Positions 44,112-53,534 are shown, counted from the first letter of the stretch. The stretch: DNA of 64,000 nucleotides from Caballeronia sp. SEWSISQ10-4 2 (GCF_030464885.1 NZ_JALPRJ010000005.1:62001-126000), one strand, 5' to 3'. Numbers and translations are program-made. Notes: generated from the letters alone by a model not told the origin.

Positions 44112-46853
44112 ATGCGTCTGACCGAGGAACCGATGCCCTTCGAGAAGCTGCCCGTCCTGCTTGCCACAAAGGTCCTTCCGCCGCGTCTGCCGACTGGCTT
44201 GATCGATCGTCCGCGCCTCTTCGATCTGGTGACTCAAGCAGAGAACAGACGGCTCACCGTGATAAAAGCGCCCGCCGGGTTCGGCAAGACCTCGCTGGCG
44301 ATCACCTGGCTCAACCAGCTGCGTGCAAGCGGCGCGCGCGTAGCATGGCTGTCGCTCGATGACGCGGACGACGAACCCGCGCGCTTCATCCATCATCTCG
44401 CCCAGTCGTTGCGGCATGCCTGCAGCAGCGTCGGTGTGTCAGCGATCGGCCTGACGGCCGAGACCTCTCTCGTTCCTGCGCACTCCATCATGTCGACGCT
44501 GATCAACGAGCTCGCGGAAGTCGAGGACGAGGTGTTCATCTTCCTCGACGACTACCATCTGATCAGCCTCCCGGCGATTCACGACGCCATGTCGTTCTTC
44601 ATCGCGAATGCACCGTCGCACGTGCATGTGATCGTTTGCACCCGTGCGGATCCCGCGCTGCCGCTCGCCAGGCTGAGAGCGCAAAACGAACTGCTGGAAG
44701 TCGACGCGTCGACGCTGCGCTTTAACTTCGACGAGACGCAGCGCTTTGTCGAGCGCGAATGCCCCGGCAGGCTGGGCACCTCCGGCGTGAAATCGCTGCA
44801 TGCGACAACGGAAGGCTGGGCGGCAGCGTTGCGCATTTCAGCGTCGGTGCTGTCGCGGGAAGAACCCAGGCCGGGTTCTGAGTTGAGTGTGCCGTCCGGC
44901 GCTTCACGGCCGTTCGCTGCCTACCTCGAAGACATGCTCAGGCGCTTGCCCGACGACATGGTCGCTTTCATGCTGCGCACAGCGATACTCGATCGGCTGA
45001 CCGCCCCGCTCTGCCAGGCGGTAACCGGTGTCAAAGCCAGCCAGGGCATGCTGGAAGCTATCGCGGCACGCCAGTTGCTGCTGGAGCCGATGGATCTCGA
45101 AGGGCATTGGTTCCGCTATCACCCGCTGCTCGGCGAGTATCTGCGCCAACGGCTGGGAACGCAGTCGGGCGACGAACTGGCAGAGCTGCATCGCCGCGCG
45201 TGCCGGTGGTATGCCTCGCAGGAAATCTGGACAGATGCTGTCAGGCACGCGATCGCCGCAGGCGACACGGACGATGCAATCACCCTGATTGGCAACTGCG
45301 CGATGGCACTCGTCAAGAAAGGCGACCTGCTTACCCTGCTGGGCTGGCAACGCCATTTCCCGGCGCACCTGATGCGAGGACAGGTCGATGTCACGCTGGC
45401 GATCGCCTGGGGTATGGCGCTGGCCATGCGTTTCGACGATGCGCTCGCCATGCTGGACACGATCGGGCGCGACGTTACCGTTGACGCAACACCCGAACAC
45501 GACAATATCCGCTGGGAATGCCAGGCCATCCGTTCGGTCGTGACGGCGCTGCAGGACGACCCGCAAACGGCGCTGACGATGGCGCAGGGCTGCCTCGATC
45601 GACCATCGACCGATATCTGGACTACTAACGTTGTCTCCAACGTGGTCCGCTTCGGACACTGGAAAGCCGGCGACCTCAAGGATCTCTACGCGACACCGTG
45701 GATTCCCTATTCGATCGAGGAAGACCAGCGTAACGTGTTTTCTTCGGTCTACCGGCTTTGCTTGCTCGGCCTCGCTGAAATGCAGCAGATGCACTTTGCG
45801 CTCGCCGAACGGTATTTCGTGGAGTCGGCGCGACTGGCTGAATACCATGCGGGCCCGCAGTCCGCCTCCGCCGCATTGTGTGCGCCGATGATCGCCCAGA
45901 TCCGTTACGAAGAAGGTCGCCTGGACGAAGCCGAAGCGCTGATCGTCGATCTCATGCCGGTGGTGAACGTGGCGGTCATGGTCGACGGCGTACTGATCGC
46001 TTATCTGCTGCTCGTCCGAATCGCGGTATCACGCGCAAACACCGAGCAGGCCTACTCGCTGCTCGACCAGGCACAGACCCTTGGTTACGCACGTCAATGG
46101 GATCGCCTGATCGCCGTCGCCCTGGTCGAACGCACGCGGCTCTATCTTGCGGAAGGCAGGATGACCGAAGCGTCCGCGTGCGTCGTGCAACTCGAGCGGC
46201 TGACCGCCGCCTACTCGAACCCTCGCCGTTCCAACTCGGCAGAAATCGCCAACTATTGCGCAGTTGGAGCGGCTTTCGTGGCGATGGCGCATAACCGGAT
46301 GCAGGATGCGGTCGCGCTGTTGAGCAAGGTGCTGCAGAGCCTGGAAAGCCGGCATAGCGACTATCACGCGCTGCGCGTGCGGACTGCAATCGCGGTCGCG
46401 TGGCTGGGCGCAAACGAGCGCGCCAGGGCAGTCGAGGTCTTTCGCGACGTCCTGAAGGTCGCGGCGCCCGCAGGCATGTATCGGACCATTCTCGATCAGG
46501 GCCCGGAAATCGGCACGCTGCTGCATGCGGTTCGGGAAGATACGCGATGCACGGCGCAGACGAAGGAGCTATTGGCGTACATCGATCATCTTCTTGAAGG
46601 CTGGCGGGCGCGGTACCAACCCGAGAGCAGACAAATTCCCGGTGCCGAGCGGGAATCGCTGAGCGCCAGGGAGCGCAACATCCTCGAGTTGATCGCCGAG
46701 GGGCAGTCGAACAAGGAAATTGCGCGCACCCTCGGGATTGCGCCTGAAACCGTCAAATCCCATGTGAAGAGCATCTTCATGAAACTGGATGTCGACAAGC
46801 GCGCCCACGCTGTCGCGCGCGCACAGGGGCTCGGCCTCGTTGGAATCAGCTAG
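44112..46853 (+). CDS. MalT-type (LAL) LuxR-family transcriptional regulator
   Basis: From MRLTEEPMPFEKLPVLLATKVLPPRLPTGLIDRPRLFDLV (44112, CAGGAG upstream) the 913-residue protein has an NTPase domain with Walker A (VIKAPAGFGKTSLAITWL, near residue 55) and the Walker B-type VFIFLDDYH. A long helical-repeat (TPR/MalT-like) sensor region follows, then a C-terminal LuxR HTH (LSARERNILELIAEGQSNKEIARTLGIAPETVKSHVKSIFMKLDVDKRAHAVARA). Such ATP-dependent activators respond to a small inducer. It sits between the acyl-CoA operon and the PHA operon, both of which share its candidate site. Confidence 0.92.
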   Translation: MRLTEEPMPFEKLPVLLATKVLPPRLPTGLIDRPRLFDLVTQAENRRLTVIKAPAGFGKTSLAITWLNQLRASGARVAWLSLDDADDEPARFIHHLAQSLRHACSSVGVSAIGLTAETSLVPAHSIMSTLINELAEVEDEVFIFLDDYHLISLPAIHDAMSFFIANAPSHVHVIVCTRADPALPLARLRAQNELLEVDASTLRFNFDETQRFVERECPGRLGTSGVKSLHATTEGWAAALRISASVLSREEPRPGSELSVPSGASRPFAAYLEDMLRRLPDDMVAFMLRTAILDRLTAPLCQAVTGVKASQGMLEAIAARQLLLEPMDLEGHWFRYHPLLGEYLRQRLGTQSGDELAELHRRACRWYASQEIWTDAVRHAIAAGDTDDAITLIGNCAMALVKKGDLLTLLGWQRHFPAHLMRGQVDVTLAIAWGMALAMRFDDALAMLDTIGRDVTVDATPEHDNIRWECQAIRSVVTALQDDPQTALTMAQGCLDRPSTDIWTTNVVSNVVRFGHWKAGDLKDLYATPWIPYSIEEDQRNVFSSVYRLCLLGLAEMQQMHFALAERYFVESARLAEYHAGPQSASAALCAPMIAQIRYEEGRLDEAEALIVDLMPVVNVAVMVDGVLIAYLLLVRIAVSRANTEQAYSLLDQAQTLGYARQWDRLIAVALVERTRLYLAEGRMTEASACVVQLERLTAAYSNPRRSNSAEIANYCAVGAAFVAMAHNRMQDAVALLSKVLQSLESRHSDYHALRVRTAIAVAWLGANERARAVEVFRDVLKVAAPAGMYRTILDQGPEIGTLLHAVREDTRCTAQTKELLAYIDHLLEGWRARYQPESRQIPGAERESLSARERNILELIAEGQSNKEIARTLGIAPETVKSHVKSIFMKLDVDKRAHAVARAQGLGLVGIS

Positions 46854-46940
46854 TCTGCGCATCGATCTTCGCGGCTCCGGGCCCTACCGCATATCCGCGA
46901 TTGCGTCTCCTGTTGCGGCGGCTGATCAAAAGCGGACATG

Positions 46941-48200
46941 TCACCGGGTCGCAAATAGCGCGGTTGCATGGATCAGGACGCCGACCACGCCACCGACGAA
47001 CGTGCCATTGATACGGATGTATTGCAGGTCGCGACCAATCTCCGCTTCAATCTTCCGGCTGACTTCCTCTGCATTCCAGCTTTTCACGACCTCGGTGATC
47101 AGCGCCGGGATCTGGCGCCGATAGCGCACAACCAGCGTGTGAGCGAGATCAAGCCACCACGCGTTCAGCTTATGTTGCATCGCACGCTCCCTCCGCAGGC
47201 CCTTGCCTAGCGAAGCCAGCAGACTGGCCGCTACTGCGCGGACGAGTGAGTTTTCGCGATTCACGTCCGCTGTCACTCGCGTTCGGACCTGGTCAAGCAG
47301 CACTCGAGGGTAATCACCGTTCCTGAGGTGCCGCACGCAGTCGCGCATCAACCCTTTGCCAAAGCGGCGATGGACCGCGGATGTTTGCAGCTGGACGATC
47401 AGATCCTGCATGGCTTCGTCGAACTGGCGGCGAAGCTCGTGCTGCTCGTTCGCGACGACTTCATGAAGCAGAGCAACGATGCCTTCGACGAATTTATCGA
47501 CGATGTAGGCGTCAAGCCGGGCGGGCGTGTATCTCGACGCCGTGCTGAATTTCGCCTTGATCAGGTCCACGTTGAGCGTGAGCCACTGCTCCAGCGCCTG
47601 AAGTCCACGATCCAGCAGGGGCTGGTGCCGATCGCCTTCAGTCACGACTTTCAGGATGTTGCCGGCGATGCGGGATACATCGAGCGTGCGCAGCAGCATC
47701 ACCGAGCGATCGAAGAATCGCGCGACGTCCGCGTCATCGATGCCGTTCAGCAGTCCGGGGAGGGAGTCTGCCACCACGTCCGCTATTGCCCGGCTGTTCG
47801 CCGGCTCGGCCAGCCACTCAGCCAGCGCTCTTGAGGCATTGTGGTCGCGTAGTCTGCCGGTGACGAGCTCCGGCGTCAGGAAATTTTCCTCGACGAAATT
47901 GCCCAGACTCTCGGCGATTCGCTGCTGGTTCTGCGCAATGATCGCGGTGTGCGGGATCGGCATACCAAACGGATGCCGGAACAACGCGACCACGGCGTAC
48001 CAGTCTGCTATGGCGCCGACGGTGCCGGCCTCAGCAAACGCGCGCAACCAGGTCAGCCAGGGATACTCAGCTTGGTAGACGACGCACGCGAACAGCAGCG
48101 CGATCATGGCGCCCAGCAAGCACGTCGCAGTTCGTCGCATCCGCTTGAAACGGACTGCTTTCCGGTCCTCCCTCGCATCAGATGTTGCGTTGTCAGTCAT
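46941..48200 (-). CDS. DUF445 membrane-associated protein
   Basis: From MTDNATSDAREDRKAVRFKRMRR (48200) the 419-residue protein has an N-terminal membrane segment (TCLLGAMIALLFACVVYQA), the DUF445 core WLTWLRAFAEAGTVGAIADWYAVVALFRHPFGMPIPHTAIIAQNQQRIAESLGNFVEENFLTPELV, long amphipathic helices, and a C-terminal membrane segment (INGTFVGGVVGVLIHATALF). It resembles E. coli YjiN; the function is unknown. Its start overlaps the phaZ stop by four bases, so it is translationally coupled to a polyester depolymerase. The long upstream in-frame extension is rejected for that reason. Confidence 0.85.
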   Translation of the reverse strand: MTDNATSDAREDRKAVRFKRMRRTATCLLGAMIALLFACVVYQAEYPWLTWLRAFAEAGTVGAIADWYAVVALFRHPFGMPIPHTAIIAQNQQRIAESLGNFVEENFLTPELVTGRLRDHNASRALAEWLAEPANSRAIADVVADSLPGLLNGIDDADVARFFDRSVMLLRTLDVSRIAGNILKVVTEGDRHQPLLDRGLQALEQWLTLNVDLIKAKFSTASRYTPARLDAYIVDKFVEGIVALLHEVVANEQHELRRQFDEAMQDLIVQLQTSAVHRRFGKGLMRDCVRHLRNGDYPRVLLDQVRTRVTADVNRENSLVRAVAASLLASLGKGLRRERAMQHKLNAWWLDLAHTLVVRYRRQIPALITEVVKSWNAEEVSRKIEAEIGRDLQYIRINGTFVGGVVGVLIHATALFATR

Positions 48201-49039
48201 GCATCTGAACTCGACTCCTGCCGCAGGAATCTGCGCACCACGGGAGCAACGTCCTTTGCGCGGGCGATGAGGAACAGATGGCCGTCGTCGATCACATAAA
48301 GCGTCGCATTGCGGATGCGGGCGGCGAGAATCTTCGCGTTGCTCAAGGGCACGATAGGATCGTCGTTGCCATGCATGACCAACGTCATCTGGCGCAAGGT
48401 GCCGAGCCACGGCAGACTGGACCAGCCCCAGGCGGCAAGCAGCTGGTAGATGTATCCACGGCCGCGCGGCGCCTGGATGTGACGGCTGTGTTCCATCAGC
48501 AAGGCGGGATCCCGCCGGTACGCTCCGCCGTATATTTCGGCGCCTATCTTTTGAAGGTATGCGGGATCTGTGTAGCGGCGCGGTCCAATCAGTTTCGACA
48601 GCACCGAGAGCTTGGCCGGCACCATCACGACGCCCGGCGAAGTCGCCGCCAGGATCAGCCTGCGGCAACGCACGGGATACAGATGCGCGAATTGCTGCGC
48701 GAGCGCGCCGCCCCAGGATACGCCGAGCACGTCGACTGGCCCTTCATAGCCAAGCCGCGACAGCAGCTTGTCGGTCAGCACGGAAAGCGTCGAGAAGCGA
48801 TACGGCGCGGCCGGCGCTGGCGAGCCGCCTACGCCGGGGATATCGAAGATGATGACCTCGACGTCCTCCAGCGCCGCGGCGAACGGCTCGACCAGTTCGA
48901 GATTGGCGCCGATGCCGTTGAATATGAGCAGCGGCGGCGACACGTCGCTGCCGTGCCGGATACCGACGCGAAGCGCCTGGCCATCCAGATCGATCGTCTG
49001 GATTTGCATGCCGCAGACAAACTCAGGACTCTTGTCCAT
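48197..49039 (-). CDS. phaZ: Intracellular polyhydroxyalkanoate depolymerase (PhaZ, Pseudomonas type)
   Basis: The alpha/beta hydrolase has LLIFNGIGANLELVEPFAAAL, FDIPGVGGSPAPAAPYRFSTL, the nucleophile elbow VLGVSWGGALAQQFAHLYPVRCRRLILAATSPGVVMVPAKLSVL, the acid GNDDPIVPL and the His region YVIDDGHLFLIARA. These are close to medium-chain-length PHA depolymerases of pseudomonads, which release 3-hydroxy acids from storage granules. The start is uncertain: MDKSPEFVCG (49039) is used, while a further in-frame Met lies at 49099. It follows the phasin gene by 72 bases and is coupled to the DUF445 gene. Confidence 0.88.
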   Translation of the reverse strand: MDKSPEFVCGMQIQTIDLDGQALRVGIRHGSDVSPPLLIFNGIGANLELVEPFAAALEDVEVIIFDIPGVGGSPAPAAPYRFSTLSVLTDKLLSRLGYEGPVDVLGVSWGGALAQQFAHLYPVRCRRLILAATSPGVVMVPAKLSVLSKLIGPRRYTDPAYLQKIGAEIYGGAYRRDPALLMEHSRHIQAPRGRGYIYQLLAAWGWSSLPWLGTLRQMTLVMHGNDDPIVPLSNAKILAARIRNATLYVIDDGHLFLIARAKDVAPVVRRFLRQESSSDA

Positions 49040-49111
49040 TTCTCTCATCCGGGTGACTTTCAGGCAGGGCATCTCGTCGGACGCATTGGCGCTTCGCATT
49101 GCAGTACTGCG

Positions 49112-49534
49112 CTATTTTTTGGGTTGCAAGAGCGCCCTCGACTCCTCGACGTTCTCCGCAACGCGCCTGCCGATCACCGCCAAACTATCGGACTGGGTCT
49201 TGCAGGCCGTATCCGCCAGCTCCTGCATGTTCGCCAAACTCTTGCGCCATACCTGTTGGACCAGTTCGCCCGCGCTCGCGAAAGGCTTGCCTTCCGACGC
49301 AGTCCGTTGCGTGACTAGCGACTGCAACCCGGTCATCGTCGAGCCCACGATTTCTGCCTGCTTTTGACCGAGCGCCTGCATCCCCGTGAGCGCCGCCGTG
49401 TTGGCCGCCAGCAGCGCCTCGATGTCCTTGCGCCGCGACTCCAGAATGGCGGCGACGTCAATGCCCGGCAGCTTGAACTGCCCGATCATCCTGGTGTACT
49501 CGGCGAAAAGGCTTTGAGGATTGGTTGATTCCAT
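49112..49534 (-). CDS. Phasin family protein
   Basis: From MESTNPQSLFAEYTRMIGQFKLPGIDVAAILESRRKDIEALLAANTAALTGMQALGQKQAEIV (49534, GGAG upstream) the 140-residue protein is almost entirely amphipathic helix, as in granule-coating phasins, with a C-terminal GRRVAENVEESRALLQPK. Phasins cover PHA granules and tune synthase activity. Its place between phaC and phaZ confirms the assignment. The upstream in-frame extension that overlaps phaC is rejected. Confidence 0.88.
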   Translation of the reverse strand: MESTNPQSLFAEYTRMIGQFKLPGIDVAAILESRRKDIEALLAANTAALTGMQALGQKQAEIVGSTMTGLQSLVTQRTASEGKPFASAGELVQQVWRKSLANMQELADTACKTQSDSLAVIGRRVAENVEESRALLQPKK

Positions 49535-49588
49535 TATCAAATCTCCGGAAGAACTGCGTTGAATAAGTCGTGGTGTTAATACGGACGT

Positions 49589-49628
49589 TACGGACGTGGT
49601 GCTGCGAATACGGACGTGGTGCTGCGCA
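49589..49628. repeat. Two tandem 20-base repeats between phaC and the phasin gene
   Basis: The unit beginning TACGGACGTGGTGCTGCG occurs at 49589-49606 and 49609-49626, with two spacer bases after each copy. A partial third copy (ATACGGACGT) lies just before. The array starts directly after the phaC stop codon (49629-49631) and fills part of the 94-base gap before the phasin start. Confidence 0.7.
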
Positions 49629-51335
49629 TCACGTTTGAGTAACGTAGGTCCCGGGCGCCGCGACCGTCGGCGGATGCCGCTTGCTGCCGAGCGACTCCGG
49701 TGCGGCTCGCCGTTCACCGGAACGTGCGATCAGCCAGTCTCTCCAATTGCCCCACCACGAGTCCTTTTCGGTTTGGGCAGCGGTGAGCCATTCGTCGGGA
49801 CTCGCCGGCAGTTCGGAGTTGAGGAAGAACTTCGACTTTGGATTGCCCGGCGGATTGATCAGGCTCTGGATGTGGCCGCTCGAACTCAGTACGAACCGTG
49901 TATTGCCTCCGAACGTCCTTGCCGTGTTGTACACACCCTTCCACGGCGTGATGTGATCTGTAATGCCGGCCACGACATACTTGTCGCACTTCACGTTGGA
50001 CAGATCAATCGGCGTACCCAGGATGGTCAGCGCACGAGGCTTGCTGAACAGATTACCTGTGAAAATGTCGAGCAACTGGCCGTGGAGCCTGGCGGGCAAC
50101 CGGGTGGTGTCGTTGTTCCAGTAAAGGATGTCGAACACAGGAGGAGTGTTGCCCAGCAGATAGTTATTGACCCAGTAGTTCCACACCAGATCGTTGGGTC
50201 TCATCCATGCGAACACGCGGCCCATCTCCTCACCGGCGAGCACACCTTTGGCCGTACTGTTCTGTTTGGCCGCCGCGATGGTTTCCGGCGTGGCAAAGAG
50301 ACCGATTTGCGACTCGGCCGTACTGTCGAGTACGGCCACCATTAGCGTGGCGGCATTGACCATCTTTTCGCCGCGGCCCGCCAGGTGCCCAAGCAACGCC
50401 GCGATGGTCATCGCGCCGGAGCAGGCGCCGTGCAGGTTGATGTCTTCGCTGCCGGTGATGTCCCGCACCGCTGCGATGGCTTCGAGCAGCGCGGTGACGT
50501 AGGTGTCCAGGTCCCAGTCACGTTGCTCGGCAGTGGGATTGCGCCAGCTCACGACGAACACCTGGAACTCGCTCTTCACCAGATAGTCGACGATGCTCTT
50601 GCCCTCGGACAGGTCGAAAACGTAGAACTTGTTGATCTGGGGCGGCACGATCAGTTGCGGGCGAGCGTAGACCTCGCGGGTCGCCGGCGTGTACTGGATC
50701 AGTTCAAGCACCTCGTTGCGAAACACCACCGCTCCCGGTGAGGCAGCCAGATTCTTGCCCACCTCGAACGCAGTTTTGTCCACCTGCGCGGGCATCCCAT
50801 GGTTCTTCAGCATGTCCGTCAGGATGTTCCTGAAACCGCCAAGCAGGCTTGCGCCTCCTGATTCGATGATCTTCTTGAGCGCAGCTGGATTACCGATCAG
50901 CGTGTTCGTCGGTGCCAGTGCATCGGTGAGGAGCGACAGCACGAACTGCGCGCGTTCCTTGCTCTTGTCATCCAGCGCCGATCTGTCGACAAAACCCGTC
51001 AGCGCGTTGCGCCAGGCAAGATAGCTTTGCAGCGTGATGCGGTACAGCGAATTGTCCCGCCACGCAGGATCGTTAAAGCGTTTATCGCCTTGCAGCGGCG
51101 TCAACGTCGCGTTGCCGCACAATACCGAAATCAGCTCGCGGGCCAAGGCCGCTTCCTGCTCCACAAGCAACGTGGGGTGCTGAACCGCTTGCGCACCGAT
51201 CTGCTGGGCGGTGGCTAGAATATCGCACGGACGCACCCCGACGAACGGGTTCGGGCCGAGCATGCCCTCGGTCGCGCTAACCGCGAGATCGTCCGGCGCG
51301 CCGCTTTTCGACGGGTTGTCCTTGCTTGCTGCCAT
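49629..51335 (-). CDS. phaC: Polyhydroxyalkanoate synthase (class II-like)
   Basis: The 568-residue enzyme has NPFVGVRPCDILATAQQIGAQAVQHP, RFNDPAWRDNSLYRITLQSYLAW, LIVPPQINKFYVFDLSEGKSIVDYL, the lipase-like nucleophile box LHGACSGAMTIAALLGHLAG with catalytic Cys (near residue 300), the Asp in VVAGITDHITPWKGVY and the His in SSSGHIQSLINPPGNPKSKF. It polymerises (R)-3-hydroxyacyl-CoA. The length and the box resemble medium-chain-length synthases of pseudomonads rather than the class I PHB synthases usual in Burkholderia. It follows the MaoC hydratase gene by 60 bases. Confidence 0.93.
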   Translation of the reverse strand: MAASKDNPSKSGAPDDLAVSATEGMLGPNPFVGVRPCDILATAQQIGAQAVQHPTLLVEQEAALARELISVLCGNATLTPLQGDKRFNDPAWRDNSLYRITLQSYLAWRNALTGFVDRSALDDKSKERAQFVLSLLTDALAPTNTLIGNPAALKKIIESGGASLLGGFRNILTDMLKNHGMPAQVDKTAFEVGKNLAASPGAVVFRNEVLELIQYTPATREVYARPQLIVPPQINKFYVFDLSEGKSIVDYLVKSEFQVFVVSWRNPTAEQRDWDLDTYVTALLEAIAAVRDITGSEDINLHGACSGAMTIAALLGHLAGRGEKMVNAATLMVAVLDSTAESQIGLFATPETIAAAKQNSTAKGVLAGEEMGRVFAWMRPNDLVWNYWVNNYLLGNTPPVFDILYWNNDTTRLPARLHGQLLDIFTGNLFSKPRALTILGTPIDLSNVKCDKYVVAGITDHITPWKGVYNTARTFGGNTRFVLSSSGHIQSLINPPGNPKSKFFLNSELPASPDEWLTAAQTEKDSWWGNWRDWLIARSGERRAAPESLGSKRHPPTVAAPGTYVTQT

Positions 51336-51395
51336 TTGACTGCTCCTTAAATTGCTCCCTGAGTTACGTCCTCGACTTCCTCAGCCGGTTCAGTG

Positions 51396-51860
51396 TCAGG
51401 TCACCAGCATCGCCAAGGTTTCCGCGATCAGCGCCGGCTTGTCCTCGCCCTCGATCTGCAACTCGTTTGCGGTCTTCAAGATGACGCGGCCACCACCTTT
51501 TTCCTCAACCGCGAGCAGCACCACACGGCTTCGCACGCGTGCTCCGGCTTTCACTGGCACGACGAAGCGCACTTTGTCCAGCCCGTAGTTCAGGCCGGCC
51601 CTTGCGTCCGCAGGGATGATGCCCACGTCGATCGCCAGTGCTGCCAGCAACGAGAGCGTCAGGTAGCCATGAGCGATCGTGTCGCCGTAGGGGCTCTCGC
51701 GTCTCGCGCGCTCCACGTCCACGTGGATCCACTGCTTGTCGCCAGTGCACTGCGCGAATGCGTCGATGCGTGCCTGATCGACGACGACCCACTCCGACAC
51801 GCCCAACTCCCTGTCGACGAAGTCGCCAAGCGTCGCCACGCTATATCCCTGGATGCTCAT
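51396..51860 (-). CDS. MaoC-like (R)-specific enoyl-CoA hydratase
   Basis: The 154-residue hot-dog-fold protein has the hydratase 2 motif: DQARIDAFAQCTGDKQWIHVDVERARRESPYGDTIAHGYLTLSLLAAL, with the Asp and His pair, then NYGLDKVRFVVPVKAGARVRSRV. Such NodN/PhaJ-type proteins hydrate enoyl-CoA to (R)-3-hydroxyacyl-CoA, the substrate of PhaC. Position directly before phaC supports a PhaJ-like supply role, although NodN-type members may have other substrates. Confidence 0.87.
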   Translation of the reverse strand: MSIQGYSVATLGDFVDRELGVSEWVVVDQARIDAFAQCTGDKQWIHVDVERARRESPYGDTIAHGYLTLSLLAALAIDVGIIPADARAGLNYGLDKVRFVVPVKAGARVRSRVVLLAVEEKGGGRVILKTANELQIEGEDKPALIAETLAMLVT

Positions 51861-51884
51861 CGGTTGTCTCCTCTTTTTGATCGG

Positions 51885-53534
51885 TCAGGCGAACTGGTCG
51901 CGCATCCACTTCTTGTTCATCTTGCCGACGCTCGTCTTCTCCAGCGCATCCACGAACTTGACGATCTGCGGCACCGCATACTTCGAGATCTGCCCTGTTT
52001 CACTGAACGCGAGGACATGCTTTCTGATGTCTTCCTCAGTAACCGTTGTCGGGACATCCGCCTTGAGAACCACCAGCGCGACGGGCCGTTCGCCCCATTT
52101 ATCATCTTTGATTCCGATCACCGCAACTTCGGCGACGTCCGGGTGCCGCGAGATCAAGCTCTCGATTTCGAGCGACGATACCCACTCGCCGCCAGACTTG
52201 ATCACGTCCTTGATGCGATCGGTGATCTGCAGACAGCCTGCAGTGTCGATGTTCCCGATGTCCTGGGTATGCAGATAGCCGCCTTCCCAAAGCTGCGCGG
52301 AGGCCGCCGGATTTTTCAGGTAGCCCTGGGTCAGCCAGGGGGCGCGCACGACGATCTCCCCGTGTGCCTGTCCGTCGTGCGCAACGTCCTTCATCGCGTC
52401 ATTGACAACGCGCAGATCGACGAGCGGTACGGGCAAACCGGCCTTGCAGCGCTGGCGCACCTCCTCATCGGTATCGAGCGGTTCAGGGCCAGGCTTTAGC
52501 TGCGCGAGACTCAGCACGGGGCAGGTCTCGGACATGCCGTATCCGGTAAAGATATCAATGCCGCGGTCGAGCGCGGCACGCGCGAGGCCGTGAGGCAATG
52601 CGCCCCCGCCAATGATGATCTTCCATCCGCTCAGATCGGCAGTCTTGGCCTCTGGGCAACTCAACACCATGTGCATGATCGTGCCGACGCAATGCGAGAA
52701 CGTGACGCCTTCGTCGCGCACGAGCTGCACCAGCCGGTCCGGCACATAGCGGCCCGGATAGACCTGCTTCACTCCGAGCACGGTGGCAATGTAGGGCATG
52801 CCCCACGCGTGCACATGAAACATCGGCGTGAGCGGCATATACACGTCACCGCGGTGAAAGCGCTGACCAGACACCGGACTCGATAACGCAGCCATCAAGG
52901 TGATGGTGTGCAAAACCAGCTGACGATGCGAGAAGTAGACGCCCTTGGGCAAGCCAGTTGTGCCGGTCGTGTAGAACGTGGTGGCTCGCGTGTTTTCGTC
53001 GAAGTCCGGAAACTCATAGCTGGGCGAACTGGCGGCAAGCATCGCCTCGTATTCGACGGAAAACGGGATGGTGTGTGCGCAAGCTTCACTGCCGTCTTCG
53101 GCGATCCACAAGAATGTGCGCACCGTTTCGAGCTGGTCCTTGATCGCTTCGACCACAGGCAGAAAATCGGTGTGGACAAGCAGCACGTCCGCGCCTGCAT
53201 GATTGATCGTGTAGGCGATCTCCGCTGGCGAAAGTCGCACGTTGACCGTCTGCAGCACGGCTCCCATCATCGGGACCGCGAAGTAGCATTCGAGGTAACG
53301 GTGACTGTCCCAGTCCATCACGGCGACGGTACTGCCATGCCGCGTTCCAAGCTGGCTCAAACCGTTGGCCAGCCGTCCAATGCGTTCGCGCAGCGTCGTG
53401 TAGGTCAGCCGCTTCTGACCCCGGTAGACGATCTCCTGGTCCGGCGCGTGGGCGAGTGGCGTGTGCAGCAGATGCTTGATCAGCAACGGATAAGCATAAG
53501 CCGATGGAGCTGAATCCATAAACTCATCCTGCAT
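51885..53534 (-). CDS. Fatty-acyl-CoA synthetase (AMP-dependent)
   Basis: The 549-residue ANL enzyme has TTFYTTGTTGLPKGVYFSHRQ (P-loop, near residue 190), TPMFHVHAWGMPYIATVLGVKQVYPGRY, FTGYGMSETCPVLSLAQL, GYLHTQDIGNIDTAGCLQITDRIKDVIKSGGEWVSSLEIE and the C-terminal LEKTSVGKMNKKWMRDQ with the catalytic Lys. It matches medium/long-chain fatty-acid ligases. As the first gene of the PHA operon it would activate the fatty acid feeding MaoC and PhaC. It is divergent from the Rieske operon across 337 bases. Confidence 0.92.
   Translation of the reverse strand: MQDEFMDSAPSAYAYPLLIKHLLHTPLAHAPDQEIVYRGQKRLTYTTLRERIGRLANGLSQLGTRHGSTVAVMDWDSHRYLECYFAVPMMGAVLQTVNVRLSPAEIAYTINHAGADVLLVHTDFLPVVEAIKDQLETVRTFLWIAEDGSEACAHTIPFSVEYEAMLAASSPSYEFPDFDENTRATTFYTTGTTGLPKGVYFSHRQLVLHTITLMAALSSPVSGQRFHRGDVYMPLTPMFHVHAWGMPYIATVLGVKQVYPGRYVPDRLVQLVRDEGVTFSHCVGTIMHMVLSCPEAKTADLSGWKIIIGGGALPHGLARAALDRGIDIFTGYGMSETCPVLSLAQLKPGPEPLDTDEEVRQRCKAGLPVPLVDLRVVNDAMKDVAHDGQAHGEIVVRAPWLTQGYLKNPAASAQLWEGGYLHTQDIGNIDTAGCLQITDRIKDVIKSGGEWVSSLEIESLISRHPDVAEVAVIGIKDDKWGERPVALVVLKADVPTTVTEEDIRKHVLAFSETGQISKYAVPQIVKFVDALEKTSVGKMNKKWMRDQFA

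Noticed and set aside
46941..48668. 575-codon version of the DUF445 protein
   Set aside because: The first 156 codons are antisense-like Arg/Pro-rich sequence inside phaZ; the ATG overlapping the phaZ stop is far more plausible.
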